Source of the DNA: Pseudomonadota bacterium
GTDB lineage: Bacteria > Pseudomonadota > Alphaproteobacteria > Caulobacterales > Aquidulcibacteraceae
Direction of reading: 5' to 3'
Length of the DNA: 15,333 nt
Assembly (NCBI GenBank): GCA_023410295.1
Contig: JAEYPY010000168.1
Location: 1-15,333 of the forward strand
Both the position numbers and the translations under genes were made by a program. Below, one piece after another: positions 4,733 through 12,462 of the stretch. The notes below the pieces were generated by a model. That model was not told where the DNA came from and ran no database searches. It saw only the letters and a list, made by a program, of their open reading frames with translations. Each line of letters begins with the position of its first letter. The first letter of the stretch is position 1.

Positions 4733-6673
4733 ATGTCCGATCCTGTCGTCATCCCCGTGCCGGAAGAATGGGCCAAGCGCGCTTACGTCGACGACGTGAA
4801 GTACAAGGCCATGCACGCGGCGGCGCTAGGCGACCCGGAAGCCTTCTGGGGCCTCGCCGGCCAGCGGCTCGACTGGCTGAAGCCTTACACCAAGGTCAAA
4901 GATACCAGCTTCAACGAAGCCGACTTCCGCATCCGCTGGTATGAAGACGGCATCCTCAACGTCGCCGCCAATTGCATCGACCGCCACCTCGAAACCCGCG
5001 GCGATCAAACCGCGATCATCTGGGAAGGCGACGATCCCAGCCACTCCAGCACGGTCACCTATCGCGAACTCCATGCCGAGGTCTGCCGCTTCGCCAACGT
5101 GCTGAAGAAGCACAACGTCAAAAAGGGCGACCGCGTCACCATCTATATGCCGATGATCCCGGAAGCGGCGTACGCGATGCTGGCCTGCGCCCGCATCGGC
5201 GCCATCCATTCGGTCGTCTTCGGCGGCTTCTCACCCGAAAGCCTTGCCAACCGCATCCGCGATTGCGACTCCAAAGTCATCGTCACCGCCGACGAAGGCG
5301 TGCGCGGCGGCAAGATCGTCCCGCTGAAGCGCAATGTCGACGAAGCGCTGGAACACGCGATCGGCGTCACCAGCGTGCTCGTCGTCACCCGGACCGGCGC
5401 CGGCGTGCCGATGCAGGACGGACGCGATTACGTCTACGAAGACGAAGCCGCGCTCGTTTCCGCCGAGTGCGCGCCCGAGCCGATGAACGCGGAAGATCCG
5501 CTCTTCATCCTCTACACCTCAGGCTCGACCGGCAAACCCAAAGGCGTCTTGCACACCAGCGGCGGCTATCTGGTCTACGCGGCGATGACGCACCAGTACG
5601 TGTTCGATTACAAAGACGGCGAGATCTATTGGTGCACCGCCGATGTCGGCTGGGTCACCGGCCACACCTACATCGTCTATGGCCCGCTCGCGAACGGCGC
5701 GACCACGCTGATGTTCGAAGGCGTGCCCAACTACCCGACCACCTCGCGCTTCTGGGAGGTGATCGACAAGCACAAGGTCAACACCTTCTACACCGCCCCC
5801 ACCGCCATCCGCGCCCTGATGCGCGAAGGCGAAGAGCCGGTGAAGAAGACCTCCCGCGCCAGCCTTCGCCTCATCGGCACGGTCGGCGAGCCGATCAATC
5901 CGGAAGCCTGGCTCTGGTATTATCGCACGGTCGGCGATGGGCGCTGCCCCGTGGTCGACACCTGGTGGCAGACCGAAACCGGCGCCGCGCTCATCACCAA
6001 TCTCCCTGGCGCCACGGCGATGAAGCCCGGCAGCGCCACGCGTCCGTTCTTCGGCATCAAGCCCGCGCTGGTCGACGAGACCGGCAAGTTTCTCGAAGGC
6101 GCCGCCAGCGGTAATCTCGTGCTGTTGGATTCCTGGCCGGGCCAGATGCGCACCGTCTACGGCGATCACCAGCGCTTCTTTGAAACCTACTTCACCACCT
6201 ATCCGGGCATGTATTTCACCGGCGACGGCTGCCGGCGTGATGAAGACGGCTATTACTGGATCACCGGCCGCGTCGATGATGTTCTGAATGTCAGCGGCCA
6301 TCGTCTCGGCACGGCCGAGATCGAGAGCGCGCTCGTCGCACACCACAAGGTCGCTGAAGCCGCCGTCGTCGGCTATCCGCACGACATCAAAGGCCAAGGC
6401 ATCTACGCCTATGTCACGCTCAACGCGCATGAAGAGCCGAGCGAAGCGCTGCGCGACGAGCTGAAGCGGTTCGTGCGCACCGAGATCAGCCCGATCGCCA
6501 CGCCGGACATCATCCAATGGGCCCCCGGCCTGCCGAAAACGCGCAGCGGCAAGATCATGCGCCGCATCCTCCGCAAGATCGCCGAGAACGACATCTCCAA
6601 TCTCGGCGACACCAGCACGCTCGCCGATCCCGCCGTGGTGGATGATCTCGTCACGAACCGAGCCGGCGTTTAA
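4733..6673 (+). CDS. acs: Acetyl-CoA synthetase (AMP-forming)
   Basis: Activates acetate with ATP to acetyl-AMP and then forms acetyl-CoA, the high-affinity acetate assimilation route in the cytosol. The 646-residue length is standard. Seen in order: an Acs-type N-terminal extension (ADFRIRWYEDGILNVAANCI, about 63-82); the P-loop YTSGSTGKPKG (261-271); the acyl-pocket and adenylate motif DTWWQTETG (409-417), whose second tryptophan (W412) restricts the pocket to acetate; the hinge GRVDDVLNVSGHRLG (512-526); and the C-terminal PGLPKTRSGKIMRR with K607, the lysine that protein acetyltransferases modify to switch this family off. The start has AGAGGA 6-7 bases upstream. It lies alone between lipoprotein genes and lemA. 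Confidence is very high. Confidence 0.98.
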   Translation: MSDPVVIPVPEEWAKRAYVDDVKYKAMHAAALGDPEAFWGLAGQRLDWLKPYTKVKDTSFNEADFRIRWYEDGILNVAANCIDRHLETRGDQTAIIWEGDDPSHSSTVTYRELHAEVCRFANVLKKHNVKKGDRVTIYMPMIPEAAYAMLACARIGAIHSVVFGGFSPESLANRIRDCDSKVIVTADEGVRGGKIVPLKRNVDEALEHAIGVTSVLVVTRTGAGVPMQDGRDYVYEDEAALVSAECAPEPMNAEDPLFILYTSGSTGKPKGVLHTSGGYLVYAAMTHQYVFDYKDGEIYWCTADVGWVTGHTYIVYGPLANGATTLMFEGVPNYPTTSRFWEVIDKHKVNTFYTAPTAIRALMREGEEPVKKTSRASLRLIGTVGEPINPEAWLWYYRTVGDGRCPVVDTWWQTETGAALITNLPGATAMKPGSATRPFFGIKPALVDETGKFLEGAASGNLVLLDSWPGQMRTVYGDHQRFFETYFTTYPGMYFTGDGCRRDEDGYYWITGRVDDVLNVSGHRLGTAEIESALVAHHKVAEAAVVGYPHDIKGQGIYAYVTLNAHEEPSEALRDELKRFVRTEISPIATPDIIQWAPGLPKTRSGKIMRRILRKIAENDISNLGDTSTLADPAVVDDLVTNRAGV

Positions 6674-6703
6674 CGAATTTCGGACCGCCGGCGTCCAGCC
6701 GGC
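6662..6703 (+). other. Mutually exclusive GCCGGC hairpins at the acs 3' end
   Basis: Three copies of the self-complementary hexamer GCCGGC lie at 6662-6667, 6687-6692 and 6698-6703. Copies two and three form a tight hairpin (5-base loop, GTCCA). Copies one and two can pair as a 7-bp stem (GCCGGCG/CGCCGGC) around a 17-base loop that contains the acs stop codon. The two cannot form together. The tight form resembles the dispersed short palindromes (REP-like) of many proteobacteria and could protect or end the acs mRNA; there is no T-run. Confidence 0.35.
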
Positions 6704-6800
6704 ACTCTGTTTCATCCTGGGTTAGTCCGCCCACTTGGCTCCACGAAAACTAAGGCCGCTATGGTGTGCTTTGCGTCGCGCTAGTGTAAGTCCGGCGTCC

Positions 6801-6806
6801 GGGAGG
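6801..6806 (+). promoter_or_regulatory. Ribosome-binding site supporting a TTG start for lemA
   Basis: GGGAGG lies 8 bases upstream of TTG at 6815. There is no ATG in frame near the conserved N-terminus, so this site decides the start. The rest of the 141-base gap after acs shows no confident promoter. Confidence 0.75.
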
Positions 6807-6814
6807 CCCGCGAC

Positions 6815-7369
6815 TTGACCACCACCATCACCCTCGCCCTCGCCGCGATCGTGCTGATCGCCGGCGTCGTGCTTTACAACAACCTCATCGCCAAGCGGCA
6901 GATGGCCAAGAATGGCTGGTCCGACATCGACGTGCAGCTGAAGCGCCGCGCCGATCTCATTCCGCAGCTCGTCACCGTGGTGAAGGCCTACGCCGCGCAC
7001 GAGAAGCAATTGTTCGAGGACATCACCGCCCGGCGCGCCGCCGCCCTCGCCGCCGGCGATGATGTGGCGACGCGTGGCGCGGCCGAGAGCGAGCTTTCGC
7101 GCCCGCTGGCGCGCCTCGTCGCGGTGGCGGAAGCCTATCCCGATCTCAAGGCCAGCCAGAATTTCCTCGATCTACAGAACGAGCTCTCCGCCACCGAGGA
7201 CAAGATCGAAATGGCCCGCCGCTTCTATAACGGCGCCGTGCGCGAGCTGAACACGGCTGTTGAAACCGTGCCCGGCAACATCGTCGCCGCCATCGCCGGC
7301 GTGAAACCACGCGCCTATTTCGAGATCGAATCCGCCAACCGCGCCGCGCCGGCGCTGGGTCTCAGCTGA
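6815..7369 (+). CDS. lemA: LemA family protein
   Basis: 184-residue membrane-anchored coiled-coil protein of the LemA family; the family's biochemical role remains unsettled. One N-terminal membrane helix (about residues 4-22) is followed by family signatures: AKNGWSDIDVQLKRRADLIP (31-50), YPDLKASQNFLDLQNELSATE (108-128) and ARRFYNGAVRELN (134-146), and finally a PGNIVA segment (153-158). Most of the protein should be long helices outside the membrane. Translation starts at TTG with a good GGGAGG site. The stop codon overlaps the ATG of the DUF2207 gene (TGATG), so the two are co-translated as an operon; lemA with DUF2207 is a common pairing, which supports both calls. Confidence 0.95.
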   Translation: MTTTITLALAAIVLIAGVVLYNNLIAKRQMAKNGWSDIDVQLKRRADLIPQLVTVVKAYAAHEKQLFEDITARRAAALAAGDDVATRGAAESELSRPLARLVAVAEAYPDLKASQNFLDLQNELSATEDKIEMARRFYNGAVRELNTAVETVPGNIVAAIAGVKPRAYFEIESANRAAPALGLS

Positions 7370-9066
7370 TGCGCGCGCTTCTCTTCGCGCTTATCGCGCT
7401 CTTCTTCGCCACACCTGCCCTCGCGCTCGAACAGATCACCATGTTCGACGTGCGCATCGAAGTGCAGACCGACGGCGACATTGTCGTCACCGAAACCATC
7501 GACGTCATTTCCGAGGGCTATCAGATTCAGCGCGGCATTTTCCGCGACCTGCCGCGGCTCTACGAACTCGACGGCGCCACGCTCGCCTACGATTACGATG
7601 TCATCGAGGTGCAGCGCGACGGCCAGCGCGAGCCCTACGAGACCAGCACCGACGACAACGCCTATCGCATCCGCATCGGCGATGAGGACGTCTACATCCC
7701 CAGCGGCCCGCACCGCTACGTGATCCGCTACGAGGTCGCGAACCAGGTCCGCTATTTCGACGGCTATGACGAAATCTACTGGAACGCGACCGGCAATTAC
7801 TGGGCCTTCCCGATTCAGCGCGCGCGCGCCATCGTCGAATTGCCGCCCGGCGCGGCCATCACCGGCACACGCGGCTACACCGGCGCGCTCGGCCAGGCCG
7901 GCGCAGATTACGCCTATCGCCAGCAAGACAACCTGCACAGCTTCGTCACCACGCGCCCGCTCGCAGCCGGCGAAGGCCTCACCATCGCCGTCGGCTTCGA
8001 GAAAGGCCTCATAGATCCGCCCTCCTCCGCCGATGAATTCGGCCGCTGGTGGCAGCGCTATGGCGCGCTCGTCATCCTCGCGCTTGGCCTTGCCGGCCTC
8101 GCCGCCTTTCTCATGTCGAGCTTCAACAAAGTCGGGCGCGATCCGGTCAAAGGCCCCGTGTTTCCGCGCTACGAACCGCCCGCCGGCTACTCGCCCGCCG
8201 CCGTGCACCACATTTATCATCGCGGCGTCAGCGGCCATCGCGCGCTCATCGCCACGCTGATGAACCTCGCCGTGCGCAACCGCCTGCGCATCGATGCGGA
8301 AGACAAGAAAAACACAGTGCTCACCCGCCGCACCGAAGGCGCCAGCCGCGATGGCCTCGCGCAAGAAGATCTCACGCTTGAGAACGCGATCTTCGCCAGC
8401 GGCCGCACAAAATCGCTCGGCGCCAAATACGACCCCGGCTTCACCGCCGCTTACAACGCCTTCAGCGCAACGCTCGGCCGGCGTTACGGCAGCGCCTATT
8501 TCCGCTGGAATCTAGGCTACACGATCGCCGCCATCGCGCTCACCATCGTGCTCATCGGCCTCGCCGCGACGCAGATCGTGCAATGGACGCTTTGGCACAC
8601 ACTGGCGATCATCGTGCTGCTGCTGCTCAACGCCGTCTTTCTCTACCTGATGCCGGCGCCGACGCAGAAAGGCCAAGCCATCCGCACCGAGATCGAAGGC
8701 TTTCGCCTCTATATGGACAAAGCCGAGAAGCTGCAGCTCAACGCCGTTGATGTCGGCCTCGAACAGCCCCCGCCGATGACCAAGGAGCGCTACGAGCGCT
8801 TCCTCCCCTACGCCGTCGCGCTCGGCGTCGAAGAGCCGTGGACGCGTCACTTCGAGAACCTCTTGCCGCAAGAAGCCGCCGCCTATCGCCCCGGCTGGAC
8901 CAACATGTCCGGCTCGCGTTCGCTCGGCGCGGTCACCGGCGCACTGGTCGCCAACATGAGTTCCGGCGTCTCCAGCGCCCTGCCGCAAAGCTCAAGCTCG
9001 TCCGGCTCCGGCGGCGGCGGCTCCTCCGGCGGCGGCGGCGGTGGTGGCGGCGGCGGCGGCTGGTGA
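7369..9066 (+). CDS. DUF2207 domain-containing membrane protein with poly-glycine tail
   Basis: 565 residues. A signal peptide (1-19, cleavage after PALA) is followed by a periplasmic beta-rich DUF2207 region (about 22-215: TMFDVRIEVQTDGDIVVTET, YQIQRGIFRDLPRLY, YDEIYWNATGNYWAFPI), a membrane helix (about 232-250), a cytoplasmic stretch, two more helices (about 382-402 and 409-428), the conserved EIEGFRLYMDKAEK (441-454) and LPYAVALGVEEPWTRHF (479-495), and a Ser/Gly-rich tail ending in glycines and a final Trp (541-565). That architecture, including the tail, is typical of the family, whose function is unknown. The start overlaps the lemA stop by one base, indicating tight coupling. Confidence 0.93.
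   Translation: MRALLFALIALFFATPALALEQITMFDVRIEVQTDGDIVVTETIDVISEGYQIQRGIFRDLPRLYELDGATLAYDYDVIEVQRDGQREPYETSTDDNAYRIRIGDEDVYIPSGPHRYVIRYEVANQVRYFDGYDEIYWNATGNYWAFPIQRARAIVELPPGAAITGTRGYTGALGQAGADYAYRQQDNLHSFVTTRPLAAGEGLTIAVGFEKGLIDPPSSADEFGRWWQRYGALVILALGLAGLAAFLMSSFNKVGRDPVKGPVFPRYEPPAGYSPAAVHHIYHRGVSGHRALIATLMNLAVRNRLRIDAEDKKNTVLTRRTEGASRDGLAQEDLTLENAIFASGRTKSLGAKYDPGFTAAYNAFSATLGRRYGSAYFRWNLGYTIAAIALTIVLIGLAATQIVQWTLWHTLAIIVLLLLNAVFLYLMPAPTQKGQAIRTEIEGFRLYMDKAEKLQLNAVDVGLEQPPPMTKERYERFLPYAVALGVEEPWTRHFENLLPQEAAAYRPGWTNMSGSRSLGAVTGALVANMSSGVSSALPQSSSSSGSGGGGSSGGGGGGGGGGGW
9004..9063 (+). repeat. Low-complexity GGC tract
   Basis: Near-continuous GGC codons interrupted by TCC and GGT encode the glycine-rich tail of the DUF2207 protein. 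The tract is a candidate for slippage between strains. Synonymous interruptions (GGTGGT) reduce perfect repetition. Confidence 0.8.
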
Positions 9067-9107
9067 TTGCGCGCGCCGCGGGCTAGAGACGAGGCAGAGG
9101 GGATGAG

Positions 9108-9614
9108 ATGAGACAGCTACTCGCCGCGCTGGCGCTGCTTAGCCTTGGCGCCTGCACGCAGCCGCAATCCGACGCCGAAGCCGTCGTGCGCGAAATTTAC
9201 GCCACCGCGCAGGAACATCTCGGCCGCACGGCGACCCCGCACGAGGCCATCCCGATGAGCAACGATCTGCGCGCCTTAGTTGAACGCGCCGAAGCCGCTG
9301 CCGACGCGCGCGAAGAGCCGTTCATCGACGGCGATCTCGCGCTCGACTGCCAAGACTGCACCTCGATCGACAATCTCGTCATCGGCCCCCAGCGCGGGCC
9401 GTACAACGAACCCACCGAACCCGGGCATCACTGGGTGCAGGCGAGCTTCATGCTGAACGGCGACACCGAGCGCACTATCCTCTGGGACCTGATCGAAACG
9501 CCGGACGGCTGGCGCGTGCACAACGTCCTGACCGAAGGCTTCAACCTGCGCACCGAAGCGGCGGCCTATCTCGCCGACGCGGATGCGCCCGCCGAAGCCC
9601 CCGCCGCGCCCTGA
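9108..9614 (+). CDS. Small lipoprotein, possibly DUF3828-like
   Basis: 168 residues with a short hydrophobic signal and lipobox LGAC, lipidated cysteine C16, so a periplasm-facing lipoprotein. The mature protein opens with a helix (SDAEAVVREIYATAQEHLG), carries a C-x-x-C pair (LDCQDCTSID, about residues 80-83), and ends with strand-like segments HHWVQASFMLNGDTERTILW and LIETPDGWRVHNVLTEG, a pattern seen in DUF3828-type proteins; this assignment is tentative. The C-terminus is Ala/Pro-rich. AGAGGGG just upstream supports the ATG at 9108; an ATG 5 bases earlier is out of frame and stops at once. It is 41 bases behind the DUF2207 gene and may belong to that operon. The stop codon is part of a 7-bp hairpin. 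Confidence 0.8.
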   Translation: MRQLLAALALLSLGACTQPQSDAEAVVREIYATAQEHLGRTATPHEAIPMSNDLRALVERAEAAADAREEPFIDGDLALDCQDCTSIDNLVIGPQRGPYNEPTEPGHHWVQASFMLNGDTERTILWDLIETPDGWRVHNVLTEGFNLRTEAAAYLADADAPAEAPAAP

Positions 9615-9626
9615 GTATCCAGGGCG
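9607..9626 (+). other. Hairpin straddling the lipoprotein stop codon
   Basis: CGCCCTG (9607-9613) and CAGGGCG (9620-9626) pair perfectly around a 6-base loop. The TGA stop occupies 9612-9614, two bases in the arm and one in the loop. No T-run follows. It lies 31 bases before the next start codon (9658) and could protect the upstream message or tune read-through into the FkbM-like gene. Confidence 0.45.
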
Positions 9627-9657
9627 GCCGAGGCTTGCTAAAGAGCCGCCCCGACGC

Positions 9658-10635
9658 ATGAAAGCCAACATCTCCCGTCTCAACCGCCTGCTCTCGGCGA
9701 TCCGCTTCGCCGCGGTGCAAGTCGGCGCGCGCGAGGGCTTCACGCGGGAGCTTGCGCCCATCGCCGGCGCCATCGATGCGGTGGCGTTCGAAGCTGACAA
9801 GGTCGAAGCAGCCCTGCTTTCTGAGGAGGCGCGCAGCGATAGCGAGGGCTATCGCACGCTCCGTATCCTGCCGCTCGCTATCGCTTCGAGCGGCGGCCAA
9901 GCAACGCTCAATCTCTATCGCGACCGCAGCTGGTCTTCGTTGCAGAGCGCTGACGCGACCTTGGCCAAGCACTACGCGCGGGGCGCGCTGTTCGCGCTCG
10001 AAGATTCCATGCAAGTCGACGCCGTAACGCTCGATGACGCCGTCGCCAGCGCCAACATTGCCAACGCGCGCTATCTCAGAATTTCCGGCACCGCCGCGCC
10101 GCTGGACGTGCTGCGCTCCGGCCCAAACCTCATCGACGGACTTTGCGCCATCCGCGCCCGCATTCTGTTCGCGCCGCTCTACAAAAATCAGCCGCTCTTC
10201 GCCGACATCGACGCCGAGTTGCGCACGCGCGGCTTTAGGCTCGCATCGCTCGACAATCTTCAGACCTGGCGCCGCGGCACAGAAGCGCCGCCGGATCGCT
10301 GGAGCGGCGGCGCAACGCCGATCTCCGCGGGTCAGCCCATTGCCGCCGACGCGCTTTACCTGCGCCCCGCGGAAGATCTCTTGGCAAACACCGCCGCGGA
10401 GCAGGACCGCCTCATCGCCCACGCGCTGATCGCCTTCGCTCACGGTCATCTCGACACCACCGGCGCCGTGTTGCTGCGTCCACCCGTACGTCAGCGCGTG
10501 CTCGAGCTTTGCGCCATCGACGTTGCTGTGCTGCTGCACGATCTCGGCCGCTGGCACGCGCGCCGCCGCCGTCGCCAAATCGGCGCTGCACTCGCCAAAC
10601 AGCTCGGCATTTACCTTCGGCTCTCTGGCCGCTAA
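9658..10635 (+). CDS. Divergent FkbM-like methyltransferase-fold protein
   Basis: 325 residues. The order of segments follows FkbM-type SAM-dependent methyltransferases: AAVQVGAREGFTRELAP (19-34) in the place of the usual DVGAN-x-G loop; AVAFEADK (41-48) for the FEPDP segment; ATLNLYRDRSWSSL (82-95); VDAVTLDDAVA (120-130); YLRISGTAAPLDVLRSG (139-155) for the KLDTQG-x-E region; and a well-kept ARILFAPLYKNQPLFADIDAELRTRGF (167-193). The glycine-loop aspartate and the KLDTQG acidic residues are missing, so it may bind something else or be inactive. The C-terminus is basic (WHARRRRRQ). An in-frame ATG at 9583 would overlap the previous gene and add a proline-rich, non-conserved stretch, so 9658 is preferred; its Shine-Dalgarno is weak. 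Family membership is inferred from remembered motif patterns. Confidence 0.7.
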   Translation: MKANISRLNRLLSAIRFAAVQVGAREGFTRELAPIAGAIDAVAFEADKVEAALLSEEARSDSEGYRTLRILPLAIASSGGQATLNLYRDRSWSSLQSADATLAKHYARGALFALEDSMQVDAVTLDDAVASANIANARYLRISGTAAPLDVLRSGPNLIDGLCAIRARILFAPLYKNQPLFADIDAELRTRGFRLASLDNLQTWRRGTEAPPDRWSGGATPISAGQPIAADALYLRPAEDLLANTAAEQDRLIAHALIAFAHGHLDTTGAVLLRPPVRQRVLELCAIDVAVLLHDLGRWHARRRRRQIGAALAKQLGIYLRLSGR

Positions 10636-10643
10636 GGCGGCCA
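10626..10643 (+). promoter_or_regulatory. Stop-codon hairpin that hides the downstream ribosome-binding region
   Basis: TGGCCGC (10626-10632) and GCGGCCA (10637-10643) form a perfect 7-bp stem with the 4-base loop TAAG. The loop contains the whole TAA stop of the FkbM-like gene; the right arm contains most of the AAGGCGG ribosome-binding region and ends one base before the ATG at 10645. A ribosome finishing the upstream gene would open the stem, which suggests translational coupling. The structure is seen; the regulatory effect is inferred. Confidence 0.5.
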
Positions 10644-10644
10644 C

Positions 10645-12462
10645 ATGCGCATTCTTCTGCTCGCCGTCGCGCTCGCGCTCGCCGCCTGCGCCACCACGCC
10701 GCCGCGTCTCAATCCCACGCAGGCCGCTGAGATCGACGCCATTCTCGCCGAGCAGCAGCAAGACCAGCACATTCCCGGTCTCGCGATGCTGATCGTGCAG
10801 GACGGCGAGATCGTCTACACGCGCACGCTCGGCCAACGCGACATCGAGCACGATTTGCCGGTCACGCTCGACACGGCCTTCCCGATCGGCTCGGCGACGA
10901 AGTCGTTCACGTCGATGCTCGTCGCGCTCGCGCAAGACGATGGCCTCTTGACGCTCGGCGATCATCCGCGCCGCTACCTCCCCTATTTCCAGATGCGCGA
11001 TGCACAGGCCGATGCAACGATCACGCTGCGCGACCTGCTGAGCCATCAGACCGGCCTCCGCGCCTATGCCGATCTCGCCGCCGAGCCCGGCGTGCTGACG
11101 CGCGAGGAATATCTGCGCGCCACGATCGGCGCCGAGCCGGCGTTTCCGCCGCGCACGCAGTTTCAGTATTCCAACGCCATGATTACCGCGGCTGGCGAGG
11201 CGGCTGCCCACGCCAACGGCCTCTCCTGGGAAGCGCTGGTCGAGCAACGCATCTTCGTCCCGCTCGGCATGACGAACAGCATCGCCAACATCATCACCGA
11301 AACGCCGGCCGCCGATCACGCCGTCGGCTACGTCTATGACGCGTCAACCGAGACCTATGCGCCGATTGCCCCGCCCGCGAGCCTCGCGGCCTTGGCGCCC
11401 GCCGGCGCGATCTCCGCGTCCGCGAACGACATGGCGCAATGGCTGCTCATGCTCACCGCGGGCGGCGTGCATAACGGCGAGCGCTTCGTCTCCGAGGCCA
11501 TGCTCGCCGAGCTGACGCGCCCGCACATCGCCATCAACGATCACCTCTCCTACGCGCTCGGCTGGGCGACGTATGACTGGAACGGGCTCGATGTGGTCGA
11601 ACACAATGGCGGCTCGCGCGGCATCAGCGCGCTCGTCAGCTACATCCCCGAACGCCGCACCGGTTTTGTGTTCCTGGCCAACACCTCGCCCAACGCGATG
11701 ACGCGCATCACCGCCGCCGGCGATCTCATCTATCCGATCCTGTTCGGCGTGCCGGCCGCGGCGCCCGCCGCGTCTGCAGCGCCTACACCGCCCGCTGCAG
11801 CCGCAGAGCCACATCGTGCTGAAACGCCCTCCATCGACACACTGTTGCCCCGCATGGTGCGCGCAGCAGGCGGCGCCGCGGCGCTCCGCCGTCACCGTTG
11901 CCTCACGCTCGAAGGCACAAAATCCTACGATCACCAGGGCATCGCCGGGCCGTTCGTCTTGCAAAGCTGCGCGCCCGCGTCGTTCGACGCGCGCGAAACC
12001 TGGTTCGCCGCCGATCGCGAGATCAGCCGCGTGCGTATCTATTTCGACGGCGCGCACGGCGGCCAGGAAACCACGTTCGGCCAGGATGAGATCAACGACG
12101 AGGATGCGAACGCGAGATGGCGGCGGCTCTACGATTTCCGGCAGCTGCTGAGCTTGCGCGAGATCTACCCCGAGATCGCCACCGCCAATGCCGAGATCGA
12201 CGGCGCGCCGGTCTATGCGATCACACTCGGCGCCGATGGCGAAACACTGGAGACGTGGCTCGTGGCCCGCGATAGCGGCCGCATCATTCGCCGTGTCACG
12301 GCTACGAGCACCACGGATTACGACGATTTCCGCAGCATCGACGGCGAGATCATCCCGCACCGGTTCACCACCCAGGATGCGCTCGGAAAGACGACGAGCA
12401 TCGTGGAATCCGCCCGCTTCAATGCGCCGATGCCACCCGGCACATTTGCGCCGCAGCGCTAA
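10645..12462 (+). CDS. Lipoprotein serine hydrolase (beta-lactamase/class C-like fold) with extra C-terminal domain
   Basis: 605 residues. A lipobox signal (LAAC, lipidated C15) tethers it to a periplasm-facing membrane. A serine beta-lactamase-like domain (about 24-368) carries S83-A-T-K86 (nucleophile and base), Y175-S-N177 and H320-N-G-G323, the three elements of the class C/DD-peptidase/esterase group (Pfam Beta-lactamase). HNGG in place of KTG is usual in esterase- or peptidase-like members, so antibiotic resistance should not be assumed. An Ala/Pro-rich linker (about 369-390) leads to a second domain of about 200 residues (400-605) with repeated strand-like segments, possibly a LolA-like half-barrel; that is a guess. 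It begins 9 bases after the FkbM-like gene and is probably coupled to it by a hairpin. Its stop overlaps that of the converging reductase gene. Confidence 0.92.
   Translation: MRILLLAVALALAACATTPPRLNPTQAAEIDAILAEQQQDQHIPGLAMLIVQDGEIVYTRTLGQRDIEHDLPVTLDTAFPIGSATKSFTSMLVALAQDDGLLTLGDHPRRYLPYFQMRDAQADATITLRDLLSHQTGLRAYADLAAEPGVLTREEYLRATIGAEPAFPPRTQFQYSNAMITAAGEAAAHANGLSWEALVEQRIFVPLGMTNSIANIITETPAADHAVGYVYDASTETYAPIAPPASLAALAPAGAISASANDMAQWLLMLTAGGVHNGERFVSEAMLAELTRPHIAINDHLSYALGWATYDWNGLDVVEHNGGSRGISALVSYIPERRTGFVFLANTSPNAMTRITAAGDLIYPILFGVPAAAPAASAAPTPPAAAAEPHRAETPSIDTLLPRMVRAAGGAAALRRHRCLTLEGTKSYDHQGIAGPFVLQSCAPASFDARETWFAADREISRVRIYFDGAHGGQETTFGQDEINDEDANARWRRLYDFRQLLSLREIYPEIATANAEIDGAPVYAITLGADGETLETWLVARDSGRIIRRVTATSTTDYDDFRSIDGEIIPHRFTTQDALGKTTSIVESARFNAPMPPGTFAPQR

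Noticed and set aside
5519..6715. 398-codon minus-strand open frame opposite acs
   Set aside because: High GC makes long antisense frames common. The sense strand encodes an unmistakable acetyl-CoA synthetase, and the antisense product shows no recognisable domain.
7315..8364. 349-codon minus-strand open frame opposite the DUF2207 gene, and similar frames at 11344-12360 and 14406-15323
   Set aside because: All are antisense shadows of well-supported genes with typical shadow composition and no conserved motifs.
9583..9657. Upstream start for the FkbM-like gene
   Set aside because: It would overlap the lipoprotein gene by 32 bases and add a Pro/Arg-rich stretch unlike the family; the ATG at 9658 is preferred.
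9541..11319. 592-codon minus-strand open frame opposite the FkbM-like and hydrolase genes
   Set aside because: It spans three sense genes, is dominated by Arg/Ala/Gly/Glu as expected of antisense GC-rich DNA, and has no motif or ribosome-binding support.
10645..12462. Calling the serine hydrolase an antibiotic-resistance beta-lactamase
   Set aside because: SxxK, YSN and HNGG are shared by esterases and peptidases. HNGG instead of KTG and the extra C-terminal domain do not support a resistance claim.
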